Assembly (NCBI GenBank): GCA_023415725.1
Contig: JAEZJR010000271.1
Coordinates: 1-54,520, forward strand
Source: Acidobacteriota bacterium
GTDB lineage: Bacteria > Acidobacteriota > Blastocatellia > Pyrinomonadales > Pyrinomonadaceae
Length of the DNA: 54,520 nt
Direction: 5' to 3'
Positions 16,868 to 24,882 of this stretch are shown one piece after another; the stretch's first letter is position 1, and each line of letters starts with the position of its first letter. A program made the position numbers and the translations under genes. The notes under the pieces were generated by a model, which was not told the DNA's origin, did no database searches, and saw only the letters and a list, made by a program, of their open reading frames with translations.

Positions 16868-17311
16868 TTGGTTTTTATCAGACCTCCAGTAGTTCTTGAT
16901 CTCAAAATACGGAAGTTGCCATAAAACACGTCGTAAACTCTCAAGTCCGCAATTGCCATGAATCCAACGGCCGATCCAACTTCCGTGCCGTCCCACAATC
17001 TGGACAACGATGCAAAATGGGCCTTTGGCTTAGGCTAAAAAGAGAACTGCCATCCAGATCAATTGTTCCTTCGCCTTACCACTAAAGTCGGGCTCCCGAA
17101 AAAACTCTCCGAACCTAAGGGCCAATTTAACCATGCGCCTGAATGTTTCGATCGTGTAAGTAAAACAGACCAAACCAGTCCGAAAGGTATTGCCGGCTAC
17201 ATTATTTGTGTTGGCACCTTTGGCGAATCGGTAAGCGAGCGAGGGTTTTCATCCAGGCCTGCAACCTATTGAAAGCGCAAAACTTCTATTTCTCAATTTC
17301 CTGACAGAAAG

Positions 17312-17339
17312 TTGTCAATTATGTCATTTGGAATACAAA
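17312..17339 (+). promoter_or_regulatory. Possible sigma70-type promoter upstream of the PEP-CTERM gene
   Basis: TTGTCA (17312-17317) and TACAAA (17334-17339) are separated by 16 bases and match the -35/-10 consensus at five and four of six positions. They would give a leader of about 220 bases. This is weak pattern evidence only. Confidence 0.25.
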
Positions 17340-17520
17340 GAGGAAGCGTTCCAGTAAATAGATTCACTTACATACCCGGAATTGTTGAACTTAGGGCGGC
17401 CTCCATTCGGTAATGGAACCACCAAAATTCGCCCTTATCCGCACATTCGAAAAGTTTGTTCCGGGATCAATCGATCGAGTTCGTGTTGAGCGCATTGCGC
17501 GGTTCATCACTTGGCTTTCG

Positions 17521-17554
17521 GGTCTTTCGACCGGCTTTACCTAGTCGACCGGTC
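17521..17554. repeat. Repeated GACC/GGTC elements before the PEP-CTERM start
   Basis: TCGACCGG occurs twice, at 17527-17534 and 17545-17552, with starts 18 bases apart. The first copy forms GGTC-TTTC-GACC (17521-17532) and the second lies in the perfect palindrome GACCGGTC (17547-17554). They end 13 bases before the start codon of the PEP-CTERM gene. They could be operator sites or leader RNA structure. Confidence 0.35.
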
Positions 17555-17567
17555 ACTGTGAGGTAAT

Positions 17568-17966
17568 ATGATTAAGAAACCATTTCGCTATCTTTTCGCA
17601 GCGGCAGTTGTGCTCACGCTGTCTTCCGTGGCCGGTAATGTATATGCCCAGCCGGAACGAAGGGCCATCTGCCATGCGACGAGTTCGGCTTCCAATCCGT
17701 ACAATTATCTGGTACTGCCACCGTCCGGCCTCAGCACACACTTAGACGACAACGGGTCACCTTTGGCGGGCCACGAACAGGATTTCTTTCCCGTTGATTC
17801 TGATTGCGATAGGAGCAACGACCCGGGTGGGAACGGAGAACCGCCGCCGACCACCGTACCAGAGCCCATCACGATGCTTCTATTCGGGACTGGACTCGCT
17901 GGCGTAGGTTACGTCTCTCGCCGGTATCTCAGGAAACGTGGTGACGAGAACGACATCGACGAGTAA
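17568..17966 (+). CDS. Small PEP-CTERM sorting-domain protein
   Basis: Secreted substrate of the adjacent exosortase. Residues 1-27 are a signal peptide ending VYAQ. The mature region contains ICHATSSASNPYNYLVL and STHLDDNG, a pattern shared by a group of PEP-CTERM proteins, with Cys35 and Cys80. The C-terminal sorting signal is VPEP (97-100), a 16-residue hydrophobic segment and a basic cluster RRYLRKR (118-124). Unusually, an acidic tail GDENDIDE follows the basic cluster, whereas most such proteins end just after it. AGG lies about six bases before the ATG. The exosortase gene begins 83 bases downstream, behind a hairpin. Role of the mature protein unknown; this type is thought to be exposed at the surface with exopolysaccharide. 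Confidence 0.93.
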   Translation: MIKKPFRYLFAAAVVLTLSSVAGNVYAQPERRAICHATSSASNPYNYLVLPPSGLSTHLDDNGSPLAGHEQDFFPVDSDCDRSNDPGGNGEPPPTTVPEPITMLLFGTGLAGVGYVSRRYLRKRGDENDIDE

Positions 17967-17991
17967 TTTGAATGAACCCCATTTGAAGCCG

Positions 17992-18025
17992 GAGGTGTTC
18001 TAGTTCCATCCAATTAGAACACCTC
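17992..18025 (+). terminator. Stem-loop between PEP-CTERM and exosortase genes
   Basis: GAGGTGTTCTA (17992-18002) pairs perfectly with TAGAACACCTC (18015-18025), an 11-bp stem with a 12-base loop. The T run after it is poor (TACTTG). It may be an attenuating terminator or an RNA-stabilising 3' hairpin that lets the small substrate be made in excess over the exosortase. Confidence 0.6.
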
Positions 18026-18049
18026 TACTTGTAAAAACCCGTCAACCCC

Positions 18050-19639
18050 ATGAACCCCGAAAGCCGACGAACTCCATATATTTGGAAGCCGCTCTTCATT
18101 GGAGGAGCAGCGGTGTTCCTATATGCCGGCGTTCTGGTAAAACTCACAAGAGATTGGTGGACGGACGAGAACTACTCACATGGCCTCTTGGTCCCGGTGG
18201 TCATTGCATTCATTTTGCTGCGTGAGATATCGAAACTCCGACTAGCGAGGCAGGCTCCAAGTGCCAATTACGGAATTCCGCTATTACTAATTGCATTAGC
18301 TCTCCTCTTCGCCGGCACCCTCGGCGCTGAACTGTATCTACAAAGGATCTCGTTGGTCGTATTTTTATCGGCCCTCATCATTTGCTTCTTCGGTAGGCGG
18401 CTACTGTGGAATTTATGGGTGCCGCTCGTCCTTTTGTTGCTCTCGATACCCGTACCGCAGCTCCTGTTCAATAAGGTCGCGTTCCCGCTCCAGTTGTGGG
18501 CTTCGAGGCTCGCCGAAGTTTGCATGAGCCTCGTTGGGATCCCTGCGATCCGAAACGGAAATATCATTGAATTGGTCCCGTTGGGTACGACTCAGGTTGC
18601 GGCCCTTGAAGTAGTTGAGGCATGTAGCGGTATCAGGTCGCTTATGACCCTTGCCGCGCTTGCCGTACTGCTGGCGTATTTCACTCGATCGGGCCGTGCA
18701 GATGTGATCGGGTCGCCGAGGGAACTGTTGAGGGACCCGTTAGTGTGGCGGGCCTTCGTTTTAGTACTTCTGGCGGTGCCGATCGCGCTAGTAACGAATG
18801 CACTTCGAGTCGCAGGCACCGGAGTGGTTACGTACCTGTATGGAGTAGAAACGGCCGAAGGGGCGTGGCACGATCTCTCCGGATTCGGGGTATTCGTTAT
18901 CGCCTTCATACTTTTGGCGATCTCGAATTTCGTTTTGTTGAGGTGTTTTCCGAAAAGTAGGTCAGCACCGAACACCCCGGTTGTTCATCATCCACCCGCC
19001 CCTCAGCAATTGGTCCTCACCGTTTTCATTATGGTCCTATCAGCCGGAGTCATGATCAATTGGTTGGACCAACGCGGGGAGGTGGCAATGGAGCGCCGTA
19101 GCCTGTCTCGTTTTCCGATCTATCTCGACGGAACCACGATGACCGGAATAGAAAGCCGATTTCCGGAAGCCACAGAAAAGGTTCTGGGCGCGAGCGATTA
19201 CGTTATGCGTGACTATCGAAGTCCGGCAGGCCAAAAACTGAATCTCTATATCGGCTATTACAGATCCCAGAGAACTGGGACCACATATCACAGTCCGCGC
19301 AATTGCCTACCTGGTACCGGCTGGGAGATGAAGGAACTCGATCCCGTTGAAATAACGACGGCAGACGGGGGCACATTCACGGCAAACAAATATATGGTGA
19401 AAAGGGGCGATTACCGGGGATTGATGATCTATTGGTACCAGGGCCGAGGCAGAACCAATTCGAGCGAATACTGGGACAAACTTGGAACTATCGCGGATAG
19501 CGTCCTCAAAAACCGCTCCGACGGAGCGATGGTGCGGATAATGACCCAGGTGGGAAGTGATGAACGGGCCGCACTTGAGGAAGCGGTGTCATTCTCCTCG
19601 ATAGTAGCGGCGAGGTTGCCGCTTTACGTGCCGAATTGA
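18050..19639 (+). CDS. xrtA: Exosortase (XrtA-like) fused to EpsI domain
   Basis: Polytopic inner-membrane transpeptidase-like enzyme that recognises PEP-CTERM tails. About eight membrane segments fill residues 15-300. The conserved catalytic residues are visible: Cys192 in VVEACSGIRSL, Arg253 in NALRVAG and His274 in WHDLSGFG. From about residue 325 a membrane segment leads to an extracytoplasmic EpsI-type domain. It includes LNLYIGYYRSQRTGTTYHSP, NCLPGTGWEM and YWYQGRGR. EpsI is a separate protein in several known clusters and a fusion in others. The next gene, 60 bases downstream, is the chain-length regulator, so this gene starts the exopolysaccharide operon proper. The XrtA subclass is inferred from the neighbourhood. 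Confidence 0.94.
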   Translation: MNPESRRTPYIWKPLFIGGAAVFLYAGVLVKLTRDWWTDENYSHGLLVPVVIAFILLREISKLRLARQAPSANYGIPLLLIALALLFAGTLGAELYLQRISLVVFLSALIICFFGRRLLWNLWVPLVLLLLSIPVPQLLFNKVAFPLQLWASRLAEVCMSLVGIPAIRNGNIIELVPLGTTQVAALEVVEACSGIRSLMTLAALAVLLAYFTRSGRADVIGSPRELLRDPLVWRAFVLVLLAVPIALVTNALRVAGTGVVTYLYGVETAEGAWHDLSGFGVFVIAFILLAISNFVLLRCFPKSRSAPNTPVVHHPPAPQQLVLTVFIMVLSAGVMINWLDQRGEVAMERRSLSRFPIYLDGTTMTGIESRFPEATEKVLGASDYVMRDYRSPAGQKLNLYIGYYRSQRTGTTYHSPRNCLPGTGWEMKELDPVEITTADGGTFTANKYMVKRGDYRGLMIYWYQGRGRTNSSEYWDKLGTIADSVLKNRSDGAMVRIMTQVGSDERAALEEAVSFSSIVAARLPLYVPN

Positions 19640-19699
19640 TGTCTAGTAGATCTTAAATCGCGCGGACGAGCTAAATGGTAGGTATTGAAAAGGATCAAG

Positions 19700-21358
19700 A
19701 TGAGCGTTGAATTCAGAAAAAGAGAGATCGGGGAATATATAAAGATCGTCCGTCGAAGGAAATGGCATGTTCTGTTGCCGACGATTGCGGTTTTTACGGC
19801 CGTTGCGTGGGCGGTTTGGAGTGCTCCGAATATGTACCAGTCCACGGCACTTTTGGCGCTGAAGGCTCCGGCCATATCCGAAAAGGTCGCACCGTCGCTG
19901 ACCGACAGCGACCTGTCCCAGAGGATCCAGACGATCAGCCAGAATATTCTGAGCCGCTCGTCATTAGAGCCGATGGTGGCGAAACACAACCTTTTCGAGA
20001 CTGAGAGGGCCTCCGGAGTTCCGATGGAGGAGATCCTGGTACGGATGCGCAAAAACATCAATGTCGAGTTTGAAAAGGTAGATGAGGAAAAGGTGATCGG
20101 CTTCCGGATCACATACAGGGACCGTACTCCTGAACAGGCTCAAGCCGTGACCGCCGAACTGGCGACAAAGTATATTGCGGTTCCCATGGTCGAAGCCGAT
20201 CAGAGCGCGAAAACGACCCGACAATTCATCGACAACCAGCTCAACAACGCGAAAGCGAACCTCGATGTGCTTGAAAAGCAAAGATTGGAGATCATGTCTC
20301 GCAACGTCGAAACGCTGCCGGAATCCGGCCAGGGACTGATCGCGCAATTGGAAGGTCTTATGAAGCGTGAGGAGACGATCTCGAAAGATAAGGAATCGCT
20401 GCTCGCAGAGAGAGGCCGTGTGCAGGAAAGCATCCGCTCGCTTAACAGCCAGATGCGGCTATTACAGGACTTCAACCAGAAAGAAGCGAATGACGCGATA
20501 GCCCAAGCCTCAAGGATTGAGGATACACCGGCCTATGCTCAACTTGTGCAAAGGCGGGCGGAACTGAACGCGAGGCTGGAAAATCTCCGGAAGCAATACC
20601 GTGACAAGCATCCTGACATTGTTCAAGCGCAGACCGATATTGCCAAGATCAACGAGGAACTTGAAAAGCTGTCACAAAACACCGACCGCCGGGTTAGGCA
20701 GGCCAACCAATCTCTAGCCCGGAAGGCTGATCTTCAAACCCGGAGCCTTCAGATCGAGAAGGATAAGGCAGAGAGTCAAATCGCACAGATCGACCAGCAG
20801 CTCCAGACGAAGGACGAGGAGATGCGCCAGAACGCTGCGGCGGTCAACGTTCTGGAATCCAAGATCAACACTATCCCAAACGTTAAGGTGCAACTCGCCG
20901 GCATCGACAATCAATACCAATCTGCGAAGTTGATTTACGACGAACTACTCAAGAAGTACAACACCGCGCAGGGGAACGTTGAAAGAGAAGAGAATTATCA
21001 GGGTGAGACCATTAGGCTCGTGGACTCTGCAAATTTACCCCAAGCCCCGGTGAACGCGACGAAGAAGCCGATCTTCACGATGATGGGAGGCGGCATCGGC
21101 CTGGCTCTTGGTCTGCTTCTCGCGGGTTTCTATGAAATGCCGCGATTCTTCACCATACAGAACGTCGAGGACGCGAAACACTATACAGGGCTACCCGTCC
21201 TTGCCACGATTCCCCCGATGCTCACTGACGGAGAGGCTGCGCAAAAAAAGCAGATCTACAAGATGAAGTTGTTGGCCGGTGTCGCGGCTAGCATTATTTT
21301 CATTCCGTTACTTATAGCTATTCTGCAGTTTTCCAGACTGTTCGAGCGGCTGAGCTAG
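19700..21358 (+). CDS. Wzz/GumC-like polysaccharide chain-length determinant
   Basis: Inner-membrane polysaccharide co-polymerase that sets chain length during Wzx/Wzy-dependent export. A basic N-terminus (RRRKWH) precedes the first membrane segment (about residues 24-44). A long periplasmic region rich in Gln, Glu, Lys and Leu, predicted coiled coil, spans about 170-420. The proline-rich LPQAPVNATKKPIFTMMGGGIG lies before the second membrane helix, and a further hydrophobic helix is near the C-terminus. There is no fused tyrosine kinase; a separate BY-kinase lies two genes downstream, as in exosortase-associated clusters. The ATG at 19700 has AAAGGA about six bases upstream and is preferred to the in-frame TTG at 19685. 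Confidence 0.92.
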   Translation: MSVEFRKREIGEYIKIVRRRKWHVLLPTIAVFTAVAWAVWSAPNMYQSTALLALKAPAISEKVAPSLTDSDLSQRIQTISQNILSRSSLEPMVAKHNLFETERASGVPMEEILVRMRKNINVEFEKVDEEKVIGFRITYRDRTPEQAQAVTAELATKYIAVPMVEADQSAKTTRQFIDNQLNNAKANLDVLEKQRLEIMSRNVETLPESGQGLIAQLEGLMKREETISKDKESLLAERGRVQESIRSLNSQMRLLQDFNQKEANDAIAQASRIEDTPAYAQLVQRRAELNARLENLRKQYRDKHPDIVQAQTDIAKINEELEKLSQNTDRRVRQANQSLARKADLQTRSLQIEKDKAESQIAQIDQQLQTKDEEMRQNAAAVNVLESKINTIPNVKVQLAGIDNQYQSAKLIYDELLKKYNTAQGNVEREENYQGETIRLVDSANLPQAPVNATKKPIFTMMGGGIGLALGLLLAGFYEMPRFFTIQNVEDAKHYTGLPVLATIPPMLTDGEAAQKKQIYKMKLLAGVAASIIFIPLLIAILQFSRLFERLS

Positions 21359-21383
21359 CATCCCTGGGAGTAGGCCATTATTT

Positions 21384-22340
21384 ATGTACAAAGAGCACTT
21401 TGGACTATTGGAATACCCATTCAGCCTCACGCCAGACCCTCGTTTTATCGTTCCTAATCCGCGGTACAACGAAACGTTGGCCGGTCTTTGTTACGGAATC
21501 GAGATGGCGAAAGGATTGATGGTACTGACTGGGGAGGTGGGAACCGGCAAGACCACGGCGTTACGGTGGATCATTAGTCGTTTGGACCGGGGTGTGCGCT
21601 CCGCCTACATTTTCAATCCCCATCTGTCGATCGAGGAATTCTATCACCAATTGACGGAGGGTTTGCTGATCGGTGATTGGACTAATAAGGCTGATCTTAT
21701 TTCCCAATTAGGAGCATTGTTGAGGATCCGACACGATCGCGGTCTTCGAACGATCGTGATCGTAGACGAGGCCCATCAACTTTCGGACCACGTTCTTGAA
21801 GAGATACGGCTTCTACTCAATTTCGAGTCGGATTCAGCCAAGCACCTTCAGGTGATCCTTACCGGCCAACCCGAACTCCGAGAGCGGTTGAGGCAACCGA
21901 ATCTTCGACAGCTAAAACAGCGTATCGCGGTTCGCTGCGTTATGCCGGTCCTTTCCGATGTTGACGAGACGGAACGCTACATTTCCGAACGCCTCAGGAT
22001 CGCTGGGGCATCTGAACCCGGTATTTTTACCCGCCAAGCCGTCGAAATGATCCACCTTTGTTCAGAGGGGATTCCGAGGCAGGTGAACAATCTGTGCGAT
22101 AACGCGATGATCGCCGCCTTCGGAGTTGGGGTGTGGACGATAGAACGGATGCTGATCGAGGAGGTCGCCGACAATCTCGACATGATGCCGGGTGAACTGT
22201 TTATAAGCGGCAGCGAAGCGTCGCAAAACGTCGCCGTCCGCGCATTCAGCACCACCGGAAAGGCTGATTTGATCGACTCAGACGATCAAGAACTACTGCG
22301 TAATTCGTCGACTGATGCCGCGTCAGAGAAAACCATGTAG
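21384..22340 (+). CDS. ExeA-like AAA ATPase of exosortase/EPS cluster
   Basis: AAA-type ATPase of the GspA/ExeA group, of which one subfamily is regularly found with PEP-CTERM exopolysaccharide genes. The N-terminus has the family opening YKEHFGLLEYPFSLTPDPRF. Walker A is GEVGTGKTT (50-58), Walker B is IVIVDEAHQL (about 126-135), and sensor residues lie in LTGQPELRERL. The C-terminal lid contains IPRQVNNLCDNAM. Unlike ExeA, it has no membrane segment or peptidoglycan-binding domain, so it is probably cytosolic. Its exact role is unknown; energising or organising export of polysaccharide is the usual suggestion. It starts 25 bases after the chain-length gene. Confidence 0.9.
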   Translation: MYKEHFGLLEYPFSLTPDPRFIVPNPRYNETLAGLCYGIEMAKGLMVLTGEVGTGKTTALRWIISRLDRGVRSAYIFNPHLSIEEFYHQLTEGLLIGDWTNKADLISQLGALLRIRHDRGLRTIVIVDEAHQLSDHVLEEIRLLLNFESDSAKHLQVILTGQPELRERLRQPNLRQLKQRIAVRCVMPVLSDVDETERYISERLRIAGASEPGIFTRQAVEMIHLCSEGIPRQVNNLCDNAMIAAFGVGVWTIERMLIEEVADNLDMMPGELFISGSEASQNVAVRAFSTTGKADLIDSDDQELLRNSSTDAASEKTM

Positions 22341-22433
22341 GGATAGCAATGTTATTGGGTGTCTTGGGCAATACCATAATTGTCTGACCCATTTGAAATG
22401 ATTGAACTTGCTTTCGGCAACTATAGGTAAAAC

Positions 22434-23405
22434 ATGAGCTACCTTCAGGCACTCCAGAGGGCCAAACTCGAGCGCGAGACGGCACCCAATAACAAAAGCA
22501 GCGATGTGGCCGCGAGTACCGCTGGCGGAAACGCCCTTCCGGGCATTCTCTCGGGCACGAACCTTGGGATCGGTGGCCCGGCGTCCTCCCTTCGATCAGG
22601 TGTTGTTGATACGGTTGAGTTTACCGTTAACGGGATCGACCCGGCTATACCGATCGATCCGGCATTTGGATCACGTGACGAAATATTATCGGGAATTCCT
22701 GAGATCGCGATCGATGTTTTGGCGGCAGATCCACACGCGGTTTCCGTCACCCAACCACAATCGCTTTATTGCGAGGAATACCGAAGCCTCCGAACTCAGC
22801 TATTAAGGCAAAGCAAGCTCCAAACTCTCCAGGCCATCGTGATCGCTAGTGTGGGCGTGGGCGAGGGTAAATCGATTACCGCCCTTAACCTTGCATGGCT
22901 TCTTGCACAAACTGAAGGAGTCAGTTCACTGCTGATCGATTGCGACCTTCGTCGGCCCAGCATCAGCGGATATCTAGGCCTGAATTTGTCAGACGGCCTA
23001 TCAAACGTATTGGACGGTTCGATGAGCCTTTCCGAGGGGATCGTCAAGGTAATGCCGGCCGGCCTCTATCTTCTGCCTGGTGGAAAGGCGCGGCCGGATG
23101 TCGCCGAATTGATCTCTGGGCCGATGTTCACACATATTCTCGAGGAAGCTCGGAAGATGTTCGACTACGTAATAATCGACGCTCCTCCCCTTGGTGTCTT
23201 CACCGATGCGGCGGTGCTGATAAATCAGGCGGACGCCGCGCTGTTGGTCGTTGCGTCCAACCAGACAAACTACAAAGAAGTAGATCGAGTATTGGAGTCC
23301 GTTCCGAGAGAACGGATGCTTGGAGTTGTTTTGAATAGATCAGATGAGTCTCTCATTGAGAACGGATATTACGACTATCCGTATTACGCGACTGCGAAAC
23401 GTTGA
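22434..23405 (+). CDS. BY-type tyrosine kinase (CpsD/EpsG-like)
   Basis: Cytosolic bacterial tyrosine kinase that controls polysaccharide assembly with the Wzz-like partner. Walker A is SVGVGEGKS (about 139-147), Walker A' is LLIDCDLRRPS and Walker B is VIIDAPPLG. The C-terminus carries a tyrosine cluster, YYDYPYY (residues 312-318), the usual autophosphorylation tail. The first 100 residues are a low-complexity extension rich in Gly, Pro and Ser. EEYRSLRTQLL, the standard lead-in to the kinase core, follows. A 93-base gap separates it from the ATPase gene; it holds a small TATTG/CAATA inverted repeat but no clear promoter. Confidence 0.92.
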   Translation: MSYLQALQRAKLERETAPNNKSSDVAASTAGGNALPGILSGTNLGIGGPASSLRSGVVDTVEFTVNGIDPAIPIDPAFGSRDEILSGIPEIAIDVLAADPHAVSVTQPQSLYCEEYRSLRTQLLRQSKLQTLQAIVIASVGVGEGKSITALNLAWLLAQTEGVSSLLIDCDLRRPSISGYLGLNLSDGLSNVLDGSMSLSEGIVKVMPAGLYLLPGGKARPDVAELISGPMFTHILEEARKMFDYVIIDAPPLGVFTDAAVLINQADAALLVVASNQTNYKEVDRVLESVPRERMLGVVLNRSDESLIENGYYDYPYYATAKR

Positions 23406-23452
23406 TCAGAAGATTCACATAACCCTACTCTTCTCAAAACTGACGGATCAGT

Positions 23453-24841
23453 ATGGCTCAAGGAATTAGCCGGAGAACATTTTATCTGATCCTCGCCGAT
23501 ATGGTCGTGATAGTAACGGCTGTGCTGGCGGCGCTTTTGCTGCGCCTCGGCCCTGACGGTTCGAGTACGTATCTGGCTGAGAGCGATGGATGGATAAGGT
23601 TGATCCCCATCGTGCTTGTAAGCCTGGTAGCGCTGTATCTCTACGACCTTTACGACTTTGTAGTGATAAGCAACCGTCGCGAACTAATGCTCAGAGCTAT
23701 CCAGGCACTGGGCTCTTCGTGGCTCGCGATGGCCCTGCTTTATTACTTTGTGCCTTACCTGGAAATTGGGCGTGGCACTGCGATCTATTCGATCGCATTT
23801 TCGTTGTTCCTGCTTTTGTTCCTCCGTGCCGCTCTCCATTTCCTTTTGGGCCACCCGGAGATCGGTGAGAAGGTCCTTATCGTCGGCGACGGCGAGCTCG
23901 CCGTAGATACTGCAAGAGCAGTGACTAAGCGTGTGGATGCGGGATACCGAATAGCTGGGTTCATTTCGAGTGATTTCGACGCCCTCAAGCGGCGACTTCC
24001 GGACGCCCGCAGCCTAGGTTCGCTGGAGGACATGGAGAACGTGGTCGAAAGCGAACGCATCAATTCGATAGTTATCAACACGCAGCAGCTGAACGGATCC
24101 TTTCCGACTGAAGCTCTTCTACGGATGCGTCTCTCGGGCGGGGTCACGATCGAGGAGTTTCCGTCATTTTTTGAACGAGTTACTGCCCGGATCCATCTCG
24201 GAATGTTTCATCCATCCTGGGTGATATTCTCGCAACGCTCACACGATACCCAGCTCAAGGCGGCAGCAAGGGAAGTGTTTTACCGATTTCTGGCTCTTAT
24301 CGGATTGGTGGTTTCGAGTCCCATCGTATTGGTCACGGCAATTTTGATCAAGCTTGAATCGAAAGGCCCGATCCTTTATCGACAGGAGAGGGTCGGGAAA
24401 GATGGTCGTTTGATCGAGGTGATCAAATTCCGATCTATGCGGGTCGACGCCGAAAAAAATGGAGATGCGGTGTGGGCGCGGCCGAACGATGATCGGGTGA
24501 CTCGTGTTGGGCGGATCATTCGAAAGATCAGAGTGGATGAAATACCGCAGTTCTGGAGCATCCTTAAGGGCGACATGAGCTTTATCGGACCTCGTCCCGA
24601 ACGCCCCCATTTCGTGGAGATGTTAGCCACGGAGATTCCGTTCTACGAACACAGACATTTGGTGCATCCCGGTCTAACGGGGTGGGCCCAGATCAAGTAT
24701 CCATATGGAGCCTCGATCGAAGATGCACGAAGGAAACTCGAGTACGACCTCTATTACATCAAGAATCAATCGATAGTGTTAGACGTGATCATACTCTTCG
24801 AAACCATCAAGACGATATTGTTCGGAAGAGGTGCAAGGTAG
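23453..24841 (+). CDS. Undecaprenyl-phosphate sugar phosphotransferase (initiating, WcaJ/WbaP-like)
   Basis: Membrane enzyme that transfers the first sugar-1-phosphate to undecaprenyl phosphate and so starts repeat-unit synthesis. Four membrane helices occupy residues 8-130. A Rossmann-like CoA_binding_3 domain follows (EKVLIVGDGELAVDTARAV). The C-terminal bacterial sugar transferase domain begins near residue 270 with the membrane-associated FYRFLALIGLVVSSPIV. It contains RQERVGKDGR, VIKFRSMR, VDEIPQFWSILKGDMSFIGPRPERP and HPGLTGWAQIKY. The length and layout match polyisoprenyl-phosphate hexose-1-phosphate transferases. The donor (glucose or galactose) cannot be told from sequence. It is followed 41 bases later by the export protein gene. 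Confidence 0.94.
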   Translation: MAQGISRRTFYLILADMVVIVTAVLAALLLRLGPDGSSTYLAESDGWIRLIPIVLVSLVALYLYDLYDFVVISNRRELMLRAIQALGSSWLAMALLYYFVPYLEIGRGTAIYSIAFSLFLLLFLRAALHFLLGHPEIGEKVLIVGDGELAVDTARAVTKRVDAGYRIAGFISSDFDALKRRLPDARSLGSLEDMENVVESERINSIVINTQQLNGSFPTEALLRMRLSGGVTIEEFPSFFERVTARIHLGMFHPSWVIFSQRSHDTQLKAAAREVFYRFLALIGLVVSSPIVLVTAILIKLESKGPILYRQERVGKDGRLIEVIKFRSMRVDAEKNGDAVWARPNDDRVTRVGRIIRKIRVDEIPQFWSILKGDMSFIGPRPERPHFVEMLATEIPFYEHRHLVHPGLTGWAQIKYPYGASIEDARRKLEYDLYYIKNQSIVLDVIILFETIKTILFGRGAR

Positions 24842-24882
24842 GTTACATAGCCGGCCAGACCGGCCCCCAAATAGGAGTAGGA

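Larger units (their letters stand above)
16868..17567. other. 700-base intergenic region upstream of the PEP-CTERM gene
   Basis: No credible gene is seen here; a 69-codon plus-strand ORF at 17063-17272 lacks a ribosome binding site and recognisable features. The region separates the divergent pyrophosphorylase gene from the exopolysaccharide cluster, so it probably holds the cluster's main promoter. The last 60 bases contain repeated GACC/GGTC elements (separate entry). Confidence 0.6.

Noticed and set aside
17063..17272. 69-codon ORF in the long intergenic region before the PEP-CTERM gene
   Set aside because: Composition is not protein-like and there is no start signal.
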